Assembly: GCA_023460515.1 (NCBI GenBank)
Contig: JAEWPS010000011.1
Location: 1-52,408 of the forward strand
Direction of reading: 5' to 3'
DNA from: Bacillota bacterium
GTDB taxonomy: Bacteria > Bacillota > Clostridia > TANB77 > CAG-465
Length of the DNA stretch: 52,408 nt
Shown here: positions 32,876 to 41,261 of the stretch, one piece after another
Layout of the letters: the number at the start of each line of letters is the position of its first letter
Position numbering within the stretch: position 1 is the first letter of the stretch
Made by a program: the position numbers and the translations under genes
Notes under the pieces: generated by a model
The model's input: the letters and a program-made list of their open reading frames with translations, nothing else
The model's database searches: none
Told to the model about the DNA's origin: nothing

Positions 32876-35224
32876 TTATTTTAAATATAAAGCACATCTA
32901 AAACCTAGATTAGCATTTTTTGTACCTATTGACGTCGATCTACGATATGAAGAAGGATAATTTTTTCCAGTACTGCCATAAGAACCACCACGATTTATAT
33001 AATTATTATTTAATGCTTCCATTGTCCATTCATATTCGTTACCTGCCATATCATAAATATTGTTAAATTTATATGATGAATTTGATCCTGTTAATTCTAG
33101 TTTATTGCTATAGTTACCATATCCAGTAGAGTTTATAACATATGTACTATTTACCTCTTTTATAAACTCAAGCGCTGCATCCCATTGTACACCATATATA
33201 AGATTTGATGATATATCCGTTGTATTATACATACTTCTTGCAACTTTAACAGCCCCATCTCCTGGATTTGTTATCTCTTTTGTTTCACCCCATCTTATAT
33301 AATTCCATGTTCCACGTCCTGCTTTAGATACTGGTTTTATAGAACCATCTGAGATTGTTTTATGATCATTTTTTGTAGGAACAGTTATACTATCTATGCC
33401 AGCTTCATATCTAGCAATATAAAATCCTCCATTATCTCTTACGCTCTTATATATCTTATCTAATTCCGTTGCATTTGATAAACCATCCCAACTAGCTTCT
33501 ACACACGTAGATATTTTTGAGCCTTTATTGTATTCAACTCTTACAAATTTACTAAAATCTTTTACTGGTATCCACACAAATTCATTTTTACTAATATTAT
33601 CTACTATTACTAATCCTGTACTTACCTCTTGCTCTCCAATTAAAGTTGATTTACTAAATCCATATGGAATCTTTGGACTATACCACGTTGATGCTGGTTT
33701 ATAATCTTCTAAGCTAGTGTTTATTATTCTTGTCTCTGTCAAAGAACCGTCATAATTTACTGCTGAAATTTTTATATATGCAAAATTTTGAGATATATTT
33801 TTATATGGTAAACATTGTATATATGTTGTACCATTTATCGTTGTATTCAATGTATATATTTGCTCGTCAGTAAAATTTATTCCATCTAAACTCTTAGAAA
33901 AGCTTATAGTTTTAACACCATTAGCACTAAATACCTTTGCTGTTAATTGTAATGATTCTTTTATGTAACTGTCTATACTATATCCTATATATAATTTAGG
34001 AGCTATTTCTTGATTATATAAATTAACATTATTTGCTTTATCTATTAATGCTACTTTTATACTTTGCACATTTTTTGGCACTTTAATTATAGTCGCTGCA
34101 TTGTTAGTAATATTAGATTTTTTTCCATTACTTATCATATAATTTGAATCAAAATCTGTAACATTATCATAATACCTTTCTATTGTTCCATTATTTGTGT
34201 ATTTTGTTAAATATTCATATCTTACTTCTCTAATACCGCCATCAGTGATATTTAAAGATAAATCCACTTGGTTTGATGAAGAATTCGATGAAATAGTAGC
34301 TTTTTTTATGCTTGGAGGAATTTTATTGAAATTGGACAAATCTATTCTTGTTTTATCTACAATGTCATTATTCTTATATTTCAATATATCTACGTATCTT
34401 TCAGAAACTGGCTTAGTACCAAGATCTATATAGTTGGCTTCATTCAAAGTAAGATCTGGAATTTTTATATTCTCTACTCCGCCAACTATTGAAGAAAGAG
34501 AATTAAATTTAAATGTATTTTTACCTATACTTGTTTCAATAAGTCTATTGGTAGATCCACTCACTGACATAAATAAGGTTTCATTTTGGTCCATGTTTAC
34601 TTCTATATTTACATCCATTTTGTTTACCCAACCACTTGCTTGAGTAACATTTATCTTTTCTAACAAAGGTAAACCATCTACCGGATTAGATAGTTCCTCT
34701 TGATTCAATTTTGTAACGCTTGTTATCTTATCTGTTATTGAAAAATATGTATTATTATTTGTACTAAATCCATATGGATAATATACATTCATAGAAGGAT
34801 ATGAAATAACAAATATATCATTTTCACCATACTTTTTTAATCCATATGGCGTGTTTGTAATATTTATTTTGTTAAGATCTATAGTATAAAACTGTGAGTT
34901 TAAATCATTGTTTTTTGTAATTTCTTCTACTAATATATCTGAAAATCTTGAGATAGATAAAAACTCATCTTTATTCATTAACTCTGAACCATTTAATGAA
35001 GGTATTACGTTATTACTTATATAATAACTCTCAATAGAATCTTGTACTTTATTTAAATCTTTTGCAAATGTGGTTAATTTTGCAGTATCTATAGCGTTAG
35101 AAGCTGAAACAAATATAGTTGTTGCTAATATTGACAAAACAACCATAGATACTATCAAAATAACTAGTGATATTCCACTTTTTAAATTAATCATGTGCAA
35201 ATTATCTTTAACCTTATTAATCAT
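32876..35224 (-). CDS. Prepilin-like protein with Ig-like middle and C-terminal FGE-fold domain (paralogue C)
   Basis: 782 residues, a tandem paralogue of protein B. The prepilin helix follows KSG (Gly17: ISLVILIVSMVVL). Shared landmarks include DIFVISYPSMNVYYPYG against DIFVVAYPSMHAYYPYG, and NQEIAPKLYIGYS against NQEIAPRLYIGYT. The C-terminal FGE domain (NEFVWIPVKD, GGFYIARYEAG, GVQWDAALEFI, GNEYEWTME) ends FRCALYLK. Its 29-residue end segment aligns without gaps to A and B but differs at most exposed positions, and its upstream FGE part is more diverged. The SD AGGCGG precedes the ATG. Whether it is still a diversification target is unclear. Confidence 0.85.
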   Translation of the reverse strand: MINKVKDNLHMINLKSGISLVILIVSMVVLSILATTIFVSASNAIDTAKLTTFAKDLNKVQDSIESYYISNNVIPSLNGSELMNKDEFLSISRFSDILVEEITKNNDLNSQFYTIDLNKINITNTPYGLKKYGENDIFVISYPSMNVYYPYGFSTNNNTYFSITDKITSVTKLNQEELSNPVDGLPLLEKINVTQASGWVNKMDVNIEVNMDQNETLFMSVSGSTNRLIETSIGKNTFKFNSLSSIVGGVENIKIPDLTLNEANYIDLGTKPVSERYVDILKYKNNDIVDKTRIDLSNFNKIPPSIKKATISSNSSSNQVDLSLNITDGGIREVRYEYLTKYTNNGTIERYYDNVTDFDSNYMISNGKKSNITNNAATIIKVPKNVQSIKVALIDKANNVNLYNQEIAPKLYIGYSIDSYIKESLQLTAKVFSANGVKTISFSKSLDGINFTDEQIYTLNTTINGTTYIQCLPYKNISQNFAYIKISAVNYDGSLTETRIINTSLEDYKPASTWYSPKIPYGFSKSTLIGEQEVSTGLVIVDNISKNEFVWIPVKDFSKFVRVEYNKGSKISTCVEASWDGLSNATELDKIYKSVRDNGGFYIARYEAGIDSITVPTKNDHKTISDGSIKPVSKAGRGTWNYIRWGETKEITNPGDGAVKVARSMYNTTDISSNLIYGVQWDAALEFIKEVNSTYVINSTGYGNYSNKLELTGSNSSYKFNNIYDMAGNEYEWTMEALNNNYINRGGSYGSTGKNYPSSYRRSTSIGTKNANLGFRCALYLK
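32897..32992 (-). other. Candidate variable segment of protein C
   Basis: RGG to FR, gapless against A and B (29 residues after RGG). It has NN-rich codons before RGG (AAT AAT AAT TAT ATA AAT) and fewer altered NNY codons than A and B, so it could be closer to a template-like or undiversified state. Confidence 0.35.
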
Positions 35225-35244
35225 AATGTTTACCGCCTATTAAT

Positions 35245-35272
35245 ATTCTACACTAAATTATAAAAAAATCAA
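35245..35272 (-). promoter_or_regulatory. Promoter of prepilin/FGE gene C
   Basis: TTGATT (35267-35272), 16 bp, TAGAAT (35245-35250) on the minus strand. The upstream sequence TTACATAAATAGTATTGATT resembles both gene B's promoter and the block at the Spo0A_C-like genes. Confidence 0.65.
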
Positions 35273-35364
35273 TACTATTTATGTAATTCACTTTCTTTAT
35301 AATAACAATTCATTTAATATTTTTCTTTCTTTTAAAACTTTTTATACTTGTTTAACCTTATTGC

Positions 35365-35393
35365 TTGAATTTACAAGACATTTTTGATATAAT
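35365..35393 (+). promoter_or_regulatory. Promoter of the tsaE-tsaB-rimI operon
   Basis: TTGAAT (35365-35370), 17 bp, TATAAT (35388-35393) on the plus strand, about 24 bp before the tsaE ATG. Confidence 0.85.
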
Positions 35394-35416
35394 TAGTATA
35401 TCGAACGGAGAAAAAT

Positions 35417-35881
35417 ATGGAAAAATATAATCTTGATAAATTTTTAAATGGAGAAATAAATCAAATAAATTATGTATCAAATAGTTTAGATGACACAATA
35501 AATTTTTCTTATGAATTTGCCAAATATCTAAAGAAAACAGATGTAATAGTTTTAGATGGTGAACTTGGAAGTGGGAAAACTGTTTTCATGCACGGAATTG
35601 CTAAATTTTTTGGCTTAGAAGATGAAGTATCTAGTCCTACATTTACTATTGTAAACGAGTATACAGCTAAAAATATAAATCTTTACCATTTTGATGTATA
35701 TAGAATAGATGATGAATATCAATTTATAGATACAATAGGAACTGAATATTTTGAAAATGGAATTTGCATTATTGAATGGGGAAATATAATAAAAAATATA
35801 TTGCCTAAAAATACAATATATATAGAAATAGTTAAAATAGATGACACATCAAGAAACATACTAATAAGGAGGAATATATGA
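35417..35881 (+). CDS. tsaE: tRNA t6A biosynthesis ATPase TsaE
   Basis: 154 residues. The P-loop is GELGSGKTV (48-56), switch-like SSPTFTIVNEY follows, and LYHFDVYRI and IIEWGN (Walker B region) are family signatures. TsaE works with TsaB and TsaD to form N6-threonylcarbamoyladenosine at tRNA position 37. It overlaps tsaB by four bases (ATGA), so the two are translationally coupled. About 15 extra residues precede the usual N-terminus. Confidence 0.95.
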   Translation: MEKYNLDKFLNGEINQINYVSNSLDDTINFSYEFAKYLKKTDVIVLDGELGSGKTVFMHGIAKFFGLEDEVSSPTFTIVNEYTAKNINLYHFDVYRIDDEYQFIDTIGTEYFENGICIIEWGNIIKNILPKNTIYIEIVKIDDTSRNILIRRNI

Positions 35882-36612
35882 ATATTTTAGGAATAGATAC
35901 AACATCTAAAAACGCTAGTGTTGTAGTCAAATATCTAGGCAATACACATATAAATAATGATGTAAATAATATTACCCATTCCGAAAAATTGCTTCCACTT
36001 ATACATAAAACACTTGAGGAAAGTAATTCAAACTTTAAAGATATAGAATTACTTGCTACAACAAACGGACCTGGATCATTTACAGGTTGTAGAATCGGCG
36101 TTGCAACTATTAAAGCATTATCTCATCCAAGAAAAATAGATATATTTGTAATATCTTCATTAGAACTTATAGCTTTTGAAGCATATTTAAGTTTAAAAGA
36201 AAACACTGAAAAATATATCTGCTCAATACTTGATGCAAGAAACAATAGAATATATTATTCCATTTATAAAATATCTTTTGAGAATGAAAAGTTTAACATT
36301 GAAAATGTATATGAAATTTCTAATGATGATTTATTTATTGCTTTAAATAATATATCTAGCTTCAATTCATGCTTATTTGCAGGTGATTGTACAAATAAAT
36401 TTAATGAGGATATATTAAATTATGCTAAAAATAAAAATTTGAATTATACTTGTTTAGATTATGAATTAAATCCAGAAGCAAAATATTTAATTGACTATTA
36501 TGAAAACGTAACAGATGCTATAATATCTAAAAAAATGTATAACACATATAATTTAGATGTAGTATATGCTAGGGTATCTCAAGCTGAAAGGATACAAAAT
36601 GAGCAGCAATAA
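35878..36612 (+). CDS. tsaB: tRNA t6A biosynthesis protein TsaB
   Basis: 244 residues with the ASKHA-fold N-terminus MNILGIDTTSKNASVVV and the family signature TNGPGSFTGCRIGVATIKAL (about 61-80). TsaB is an inactive TsaD paralogue that scaffolds the TsaBDE complex. The start overlaps tsaE; the stop lies 14 bases inside rimI. tsaD itself is not in the window. Confidence 0.95.
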   Translation: MNILGIDTTSKNASVVVKYLGNTHINNDVNNITHSEKLLPLIHKTLEESNSNFKDIELLATTNGPGSFTGCRIGVATIKALSHPRKIDIFVISSLELIAFEAYLSLKENTEKYICSILDARNNRIYYSIYKISFENEKFNIENVYEISNDDLFIALNNISSFNSCLFAGDCTNKFNEDILNYAKNKNLNYTCLDYELNPEAKYLIDYYENVTDAIISKKMYNTYNLDVVYARVSQAERIQNEQQ

Positions 36613-37048
36613 TTTTAATATATATAAAATGGAATTTAACGAAATTGATGAAGTAATTAACTTACAAATAGCTAACAATAAAAATATATTATCTAAAACT
36701 TCCGTTATAGAAGATTTTAATAATAATACTACTATTTATTTTGTTTATAAATTAAATAATAAAATTATTGGTTATATTGCAGCCTCATTATTATATGATC
36801 ATGTTGATATATTAAGTGTTTTGGTTGATGAAGGCTCAACTAGAAATGGTATTGCTTCTACTTTACTTTATACACTTTTAGATGAAGTTAAAAAACTTCA
36901 AATATCTGATGTTTTTTTAGAAGTTAGGGTAACAAATATACCCGCTCAAAAATTATACGAAAAATTTGGATTTGAAAAAATAAATATACGAAAAAAATAC
37001 TATACAGATAATCAAGAAGATGCTTTAATTTACAAATTATCTATTTAA
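36599..37048 (+). CDS. rimI: Ribosomal-protein-alanine N-acetyltransferase RimI-like (GNAT)
   Basis: 149 residues from the ATG at 36599, preceded by AAAGGA; an upstream in-frame start would extend into tsaB without family support. The GNAT core is present: IGYIAASLLYDHVDILSVLVDEGSTRNGIASTLL (motif A with the R-N-G-I-A acetyl-CoA loop), and a C-terminal YEKFGFEKINIRKKYY. The tsaE-tsaB-rimI order is standard in Firmicutes. RimI acetylates S18 or other N-terminal residues; the substrate is inferred from context. Confidence 0.9.
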   Translation: MSSNNFNIYKMEFNEIDEVINLQIANNKNILSKTSVIEDFNNNTTIYFVYKLNNKIIGYIAASLLYDHVDILSVLVDEGSTRNGIASTLLYTLLDEVKKLQISDVFLEVRVTNIPAQKLYEKFGFEKINIRKKYYTDNQEDALIYKLSI

Positions 37049-37084
37049 TTATATATAATATAATAAATTGAATAAGTAAAAACA

Positions 37085-37120
37085 AAAAGGACTTAGATAA
37101 ACAAATATCTAGGTCCTTTT
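37085..37120. terminator. Bidirectional terminator between rimI and the FxLYD-like gene
   Basis: A 15-bp stem with one G-U pair (085-099 and 106-120), with A-run and T-run flanks on both sides. Confidence 0.9.
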
Positions 37121-37139
37121 AATACATTAATTACTTAAT

Positions 37140-37568
37140 TTATTGTGCTTTTTCAACTTTTACTTCATATGAATAAGATTTAGAAAAATCTCCTGTTATA
37201 GAAGACGAAAAACCTTTTTTCTCTCCAGCTGCTAAATTTTCTATTAATCCTTTAGCTGTTGATAAAGCAACCTTATCTTTATCATAGAATATTACACTAA
37301 TATCTACCATAGAATAAGTAATACTAGAATTATTTGTTACTTGTGCAGTAACATTAGTCATAGTACCATCACTTGTAATGCTAACTTCTGAAACGTCTAC
37401 ATCACCTTGTTTTGATTCAGTAATATTTTTAGCCGTTGTTCCATTTGCATTGTTATCAACATTTTGCTGACTACCATTATTGTTTTTGTTTAAATTTGTA
37501 ACTACTAAAACTATTACTAATATGGCTACTATTAATAATAATATAGGCATTATCCCTTTTGATTTCAT
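37140..37568 (-). CDS. Membrane-anchored FxLYD-like domain protein
   Basis: 142 residues from the ATG at 37568, chosen because GGGGAGG lies 9 nt upstream. It starts MKSKGIMPILLLIVAILVIVL, a single N-terminal helix, then an Asn/Gly/Gln-rich linker (about 26-50). A beta-sandwich domain follows with NVTAQVTNNSSITYSMVDI and VIFYDKDK, the FxLYD-type immunoglobulin-like pattern in which a N-terminal phrase on unmodified versus added change is followed by F/VxxYD. Probably extracellular. Function unknown. Confidence 0.75.
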   Translation of the reverse strand: MKSKGIMPILLLIVAILVIVLVVTNLNKNNNGSQQNVDNNANGTTAKNITESKQGDVDVSEVSITSDGTMTNVTAQVTNNSSITYSMVDISVIFYDKDKVALSTAKGLIENLAAGEKKGFSSSITGDFSKSYSYEVKVEKAQ

Positions 37569-37762
37569 CCTTGTAATCCTCCCCTCAAAACTTATAATAT
37601 ATAAGTACATTTTTAATTTTAGCATATTTTTATAAATTATGCAAGTAATAATTAATTACTTTTTTATTTTTTTATTTTATGTTATAAATTTGTAATTTTA
37701 TAGTAACAAAAAATAGCAAAAATATAATTTTTACTGTTTTTTTATGTTTTTCAACATTTAAC

Positions 37763-37791
37763 TTGAAAAAAAAATAATTATATAATAAAAT
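37763..37791 (+). promoter_or_regulatory. Promoter of the Lon-family protease gene
   Basis: TTGAAA (37763-37768), 17 bp, TAAAAT (37786-37791) on the plus strand, 29 bp before the start codon. Confidence 0.65.
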
Positions 37792-37820
37792 ATACTTATA
37801 TTATATTTATGGAGGTAAAT

Positions 37821-40232
37821 ATGAAAAATACAAAAGAATTAACCGTAAATGAACTAACAAGTAAAGTAAATTTCCAAATGGATTTTAAAAGTACAAAAGA
37901 TTTAGAACCATTTTGTGGAATTATTGGTCAAGAGCGTGCTTTAAAATCAATAACATCCGCAATGAAAATAAAAAATACAGGATTTAATCTATATGTTTGT
38001 GGTAGTCTAGGAATAGGAAAAACATCTTATGTTTTGTCTGTAATCAATAAATTAGCAGAACAAGAACCAGTTCCAAATGATTATTGCTATATACATAATT
38101 TTGAAAAACCTAGTGAACCATTATATATATCATTAGAACCAGGAATGGGTTATGAACTTAAAACTGATATGAATCAATTCATAACTAAACTTCTTATTAC
38201 TTTTGCAAATAAATTATCTGGTGATTCTTATGAAAAAGAGAAAAAAGATATATTAAATAGATTTGATAAAATGAAGAAAAAAATATTAGATGATTTTGAT
38301 AAATTTACTTTCAGTGAAGGATTTAAAATAAAATATGACAAAGATGGTATCTCCTTCTCTCCAGTATTTAAAGGTAATGTAATTGACGAGAAAGAATTTA
38401 ATAATTTAGATGAAATTGATAAGAAATATTTTAAAGAAAAAAGTCCAGATATTCAACAAGAAACTATGAAAATCTTAAAAGAATTAGATGAATTAGATAC
38501 CAAAGCTGAAATCAGCATAAAAGAATGGGAAACTAATTTAGCTACATTCCTTTCTACACAATGTATAAAAGATTTAAAGGTTAAATATAAAAACAATTTA
38601 AAATTACAAAATTTCTTCTATTCTATACAAAGTGATATTGTTAATAACTTAGAATTTTTCAAACAATATCATTTGTATGTGAAAAACAATAACTCTATGG
38701 CAAATAAGCAATTAGATGGAAATAAACAAGTAAATAAAATTAATTTTCCTTTCGATAATTATAGAATAAATGTAATAATAGACAATGATTCTTTATCCAC
38801 TGCTCCTGTAGTTTTATGTAAGAATCCTAATTATTATGATTTATTTGGTAAATTGGAATTTGAAAATACTAATCAAGGTGTTAAAACTGACTATTCAATG
38901 TTAAAACCTGGTTTAATACATAAAGCCAATGGTGGTTATATAATAATAAATGTTAAAGATATACTTAACTCAGTTCCAACATGGGAAGCTTTAAAAAGAA
39001 CTATTCGTAACTCAGAAATTGCTATTGATAGTTCAAGAGATATAAATCAACCTGTTACTATAACTACACTAAAACCTGAACCTATCCCAATAAATATAGA
39101 ATTTATACTTATTGGTAGTGAAATGAATTATGTACAACTTAGTAAATTAGATCCAGATTTTAAGAAACTATTTAAAATAAAAGCAGAATTCGAAGATACA
39201 TTTGAAAAAAGTGAAGATAATATTAATAAGCTCGCTAGATATATTGCGTTTATTTGTAAATCATATAACCTATTACCTTTCAATCATGATGCTGTATTAA
39301 AAGTAATTGATTACAGTTCAAAATTAGCTGGTGATCAAAACAAATTAACTAGTAATTTATTAGATATCTTAGATTTATTAATTGAAACTAATTATAATGC
39401 TACAGAAAATGGTAAAAGAATAATTACACATAAAGAAGTTATCGCTGCAATTAAAGATAAGAAAAATAGATATTCACTTTATGATGACAACTTAAGTGCA
39501 CTAATTTCTGAAGGAAGTGTTATTATTTCAACTGATGGTGCAAAAGTTGGACAAATAAATGGTTTAACTATTGTAAATACTGGAGATTTTATGTTCGGAA
39601 AACCAGTTAGAATAACAGCCAATACATTTGTTGGTGATAGTGGTATAGTAAATATAGAAAGGGAAGTTTTAATGAGTGGAACAACTCATTCAAAAGGTGT
39701 ATATATTTTATCTGCATATATTGGAGAAAAGTATGCACAAGATTTCCCACTATCTCTTACTGCAAGTATTTGTTTTGAACAATTATATAACGGTGTTGAT
39801 GGTGATAGTGCTTCTTCTACTGAACTTTATGCTATACTTTCAAGTTTATCATCAGTACCTATAAAACAAAACTTTGCTGTTACTGGATCTGTTAATCAAA
39901 AAGGTGAAATACAACCTATTGGTGGAGTTAGCGAAAAAATTGATGGCTTCTTCAATGTTTGTAAAGATAGAGGTTTAGATGGAAGTCATTCTGTACTTAT
40001 CCCTTACCAAAATGTTAGAAACTTAAGCTTAAGTGATGAAATATTAAAAGCTATTGAAGATGGTAAATTCCATATCTACCCTATTTCAAATATAGACGAA
40101 GGTATTGAATTACTTACAGGTGTAAAATTTGGAAAACTATTAAGTGACGGAAGTTATGAAAAAGGAAGTATAAATTATTTAGTTTATAATAAATTAAAAA
40201 AATATGCTGAAAATAGTAAAGTCTCTAAATAA
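37821..40232 (+). CDS. Lon-family (LonB-like) ATP-dependent protease
   Basis: 803 residues from the ATG at 37821, preceded by GGAGGT. The N-terminal AAA part starts with Walker A GSLGIGKT (61-68); a helical insertion (about 120-290) fills it, as in the AAA_32/Lon-related family. FELIHKANGGYIIINV-type sequence (LKPGLIHKANGGYIIINVKD) marks the Walker B region. The C-terminal protease holds the Ser/Lys dyad: Ser663 in GDSAS and Lys706 in SEKIDG, 43 residues apart as in Lon. The N-terminal substrate-binding LAN domain of classical Lon is absent. It is monocistronic with its own promoter and terminator. Confidence 0.9.
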   Translation: MKNTKELTVNELTSKVNFQMDFKSTKDLEPFCGIIGQERALKSITSAMKIKNTGFNLYVCGSLGIGKTSYVLSVINKLAEQEPVPNDYCYIHNFEKPSEPLYISLEPGMGYELKTDMNQFITKLLITFANKLSGDSYEKEKKDILNRFDKMKKKILDDFDKFTFSEGFKIKYDKDGISFSPVFKGNVIDEKEFNNLDEIDKKYFKEKSPDIQQETMKILKELDELDTKAEISIKEWETNLATFLSTQCIKDLKVKYKNNLKLQNFFYSIQSDIVNNLEFFKQYHLYVKNNNSMANKQLDGNKQVNKINFPFDNYRINVIIDNDSLSTAPVVLCKNPNYYDLFGKLEFENTNQGVKTDYSMLKPGLIHKANGGYIIINVKDILNSVPTWEALKRTIRNSEIAIDSSRDINQPVTITTLKPEPIPINIEFILIGSEMNYVQLSKLDPDFKKLFKIKAEFEDTFEKSEDNINKLARYIAFICKSYNLLPFNHDAVLKVIDYSSKLAGDQNKLTSNLLDILDLLIETNYNATENGKRIITHKEVIAAIKDKKNRYSLYDDNLSALISEGSVIISTDGAKVGQINGLTIVNTGDFMFGKPVRITANTFVGDSGIVNIEREVLMSGTTHSKGVYILSAYIGEKYAQDFPLSLTASICFEQLYNGVDGDSASSTELYAILSSLSSVPIKQNFAVTGSVNQKGEIQPIGGVSEKIDGFFNVCKDRGLDGSHSVLIPYQNVRNLSLSDEILKAIEDGKFHIYPISNIDEGIELLTGVKFGKLLSDGSYEKGSINYLVYNKLKKYAENSKVSK

Positions 40233-40254
40233 TGACCTAGTAAAATAATAAACA

Positions 40255-40291
40255 AAAAACAAGAAAACTTAAATCAAGTTTTCTTGTTTTT
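40255..40291. terminator. Bidirectional terminator between the Lon-family and GGDEF genes
   Basis: A 16-bp perfect stem AAAAACAAGAAAACTT/AAGTTTTCTTGTTTTT with a 5-nt loop. It overlaps the end of the GGDEF reading frame. Confidence 0.9.
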
Positions 40292-40936
40292 ATACATTCT
40301 AGAGTCTGCTTTTTTTAGAAGTTCGTCTGCTGTTGATACAAAATCATTTTCTACAACTCCCATTGCAAATGATATCTTTGCAGAATTATGAAGAGTTACT
40401 TTTACATCTTCCTCGGTAGTATTCCAAATACTTTGAATAGCACTTTCAACATTACTTTGTCTGTTTATAATGATAACAAATTCATCTCCGCCAATCCGGT
40501 ACCCAGTAATTTTTTCGCATTTTAGTGAACAAATTCTTTTTGAAAATTCCCTTAAAAGATTATCACCTGCCCTATGCCCATAATTATCATTGATATGCTT
40601 GAAGTCATTGAAATCTATGTAGCAAACTGTAAATAACACCTTTTTGTTTATTAATTCATTCAAATCGACAAATAATTTCCTTCTACTACAAAGACCCGTC
40701 ATATAATCATAATTAACTTCCTTGTTGAAAAGAGAAACTATTAATCTAAATGCTGCAATGAATGAAATAACTAGAAGAACCATTTTTAGTAGCATTGGTG
40801 CACAAACACACGCGAAATCCTTTGTTATTCTACTCAACATACTTAATTCATAAATGTTGATAAGGATAACAAAAATCATTGATACTGAAAAAATAGCAGT
40901 AATTAGCCGTAAGACTTTTTTCTTGTTATCGCACAT
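40274..40936 (-). CDS. Membrane GGDEF diguanylate cyclase
   Basis: 220 residues from the ATG at 40936, placed 9 nt after AGGAGG (two ATGs lie closer to the SD). Two hydrophobic helices (about 10-28 and 48-68) precede the GGDEF domain. Substrate-binding motifs are DYMTGLCSRRKLF, FNDFKHINDNYGHRAGDNLL and IGGDEFVIII (GGDEF 149-153), all intact, so it should make c-di-GMP. The RxxD inhibitory I-site four residues before GGDEF is absent (EKIT instead), so product feedback at this site is unlikely. No sensor domain beyond the helices. Confidence 0.9.
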   Translation of the reverse strand: MCDNKKKVLRLITAIFSVSMIFVILINIYELSMLSRITKDFACVCAPMLLKMVLLVISFIAAFRLIVSLFNKEVNYDYMTGLCSRRKLFVDLNELINKKVLFTVCYIDFNDFKHINDNYGHRAGDNLLREFSKRICSLKCEKITGYRIGGDEFVIIINRQSNVESAIQSIWNTTEEDVKVTLHNSAKISFAMGVVENDFVSTADELLKKADSRMYKNKKT

Positions 40937-41008
40937 CTTCATCATCCTCCTATATTAATAGTTTTTTGATACAACATTTAATTAAATATTGATTTTATAA
41001 TTTGGTAA

Positions 41009-41080
41009 TGGTAGTACCCACAGGATTTGAACCTGTAAAATATTTTAAAATATGCCTATCCAATAGGCAAAAGCACTATA
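41009..41080 (-). pseudogene. Decayed tRNA-Pro(UGG)-like sequence
   Basis: The 3' half is tRNA-like: an intact T arm (ACAGG-TTCAAAT-CCTGT, 41020-41036), a 7-nt acceptor strand GGGTACT, discriminator A and encoded CCA ending at 41009. A 5-bp anticodon arm TGCCT-ATTGGAT-AGGCA (41053-41069) carries U33 and anticodon TGG (Pro). A D-stem-like GTGC precedes it. The 5' acceptor strand (AGTACCC) and 5' D arm are absent, and the variable region is a 16-nt AT palindrome. It is probably a relic, or a tRNA-like RNA, or a former tRNA attachment site. Confidence 0.5.
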
Positions 41081-41146
41081 TTTAATAATATTATATTATT
41101 TCCAAAAAAATACATTACAAGTTTTTACATTTTATGTATTTTTTTT

Positions 41147-41175
41147 ATTATATCATAGCATATGTAGAGTGTCAA
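41147..41175 (-). promoter_or_regulatory. Perfect-consensus promoter facing the tRNA-like relic
   Basis: TTGACA (41170-41175), 17 bp, TATAAT (41147-41152) on the minus strand, with all twelve hexamer bases at consensus. It would transcribe the tRNA-like sequence and possibly the GGDEF gene. The region 40946-41261 holds nothing else apart from the terminator at 41223. Confidence 0.85.
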
Positions 41176-41222
41176 TATATTTTTATTTTTTTTTGCTTTA
41201 TCGACCTAATAAGACAAAATAA

Positions 41223-41257
41223 AAGAATGAAATACTCCTAAAACGTATTTCATTCTT
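41223..41257 (-). terminator. Terminator of the CarD-like gene
   Basis: A perfect 13-bp stem AAGAATGAAATAC/GTATTTCATTCTT with a 9-nt loop, five bp past the carD-like stop. Confidence 0.85.
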
Positions 41258-41261
41258 AATT

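Noticed and set aside
21829..35416. A DGR reverse transcriptase, avd gene or template repeat inside the window
   Set aside because: I looked for RT motifs (YxDD in an RT context) in the frames and for a second copy of the ends of genes A-C and saw none; the DGR link stays a hypothesis.
41009..41080. A functional tRNA-Pro gene
   Set aside because: The 5' acceptor strand and 5' half of the D arm are absent, and the variable region is a 16-nt AT palindrome, so cloverleaf folding is not possible.
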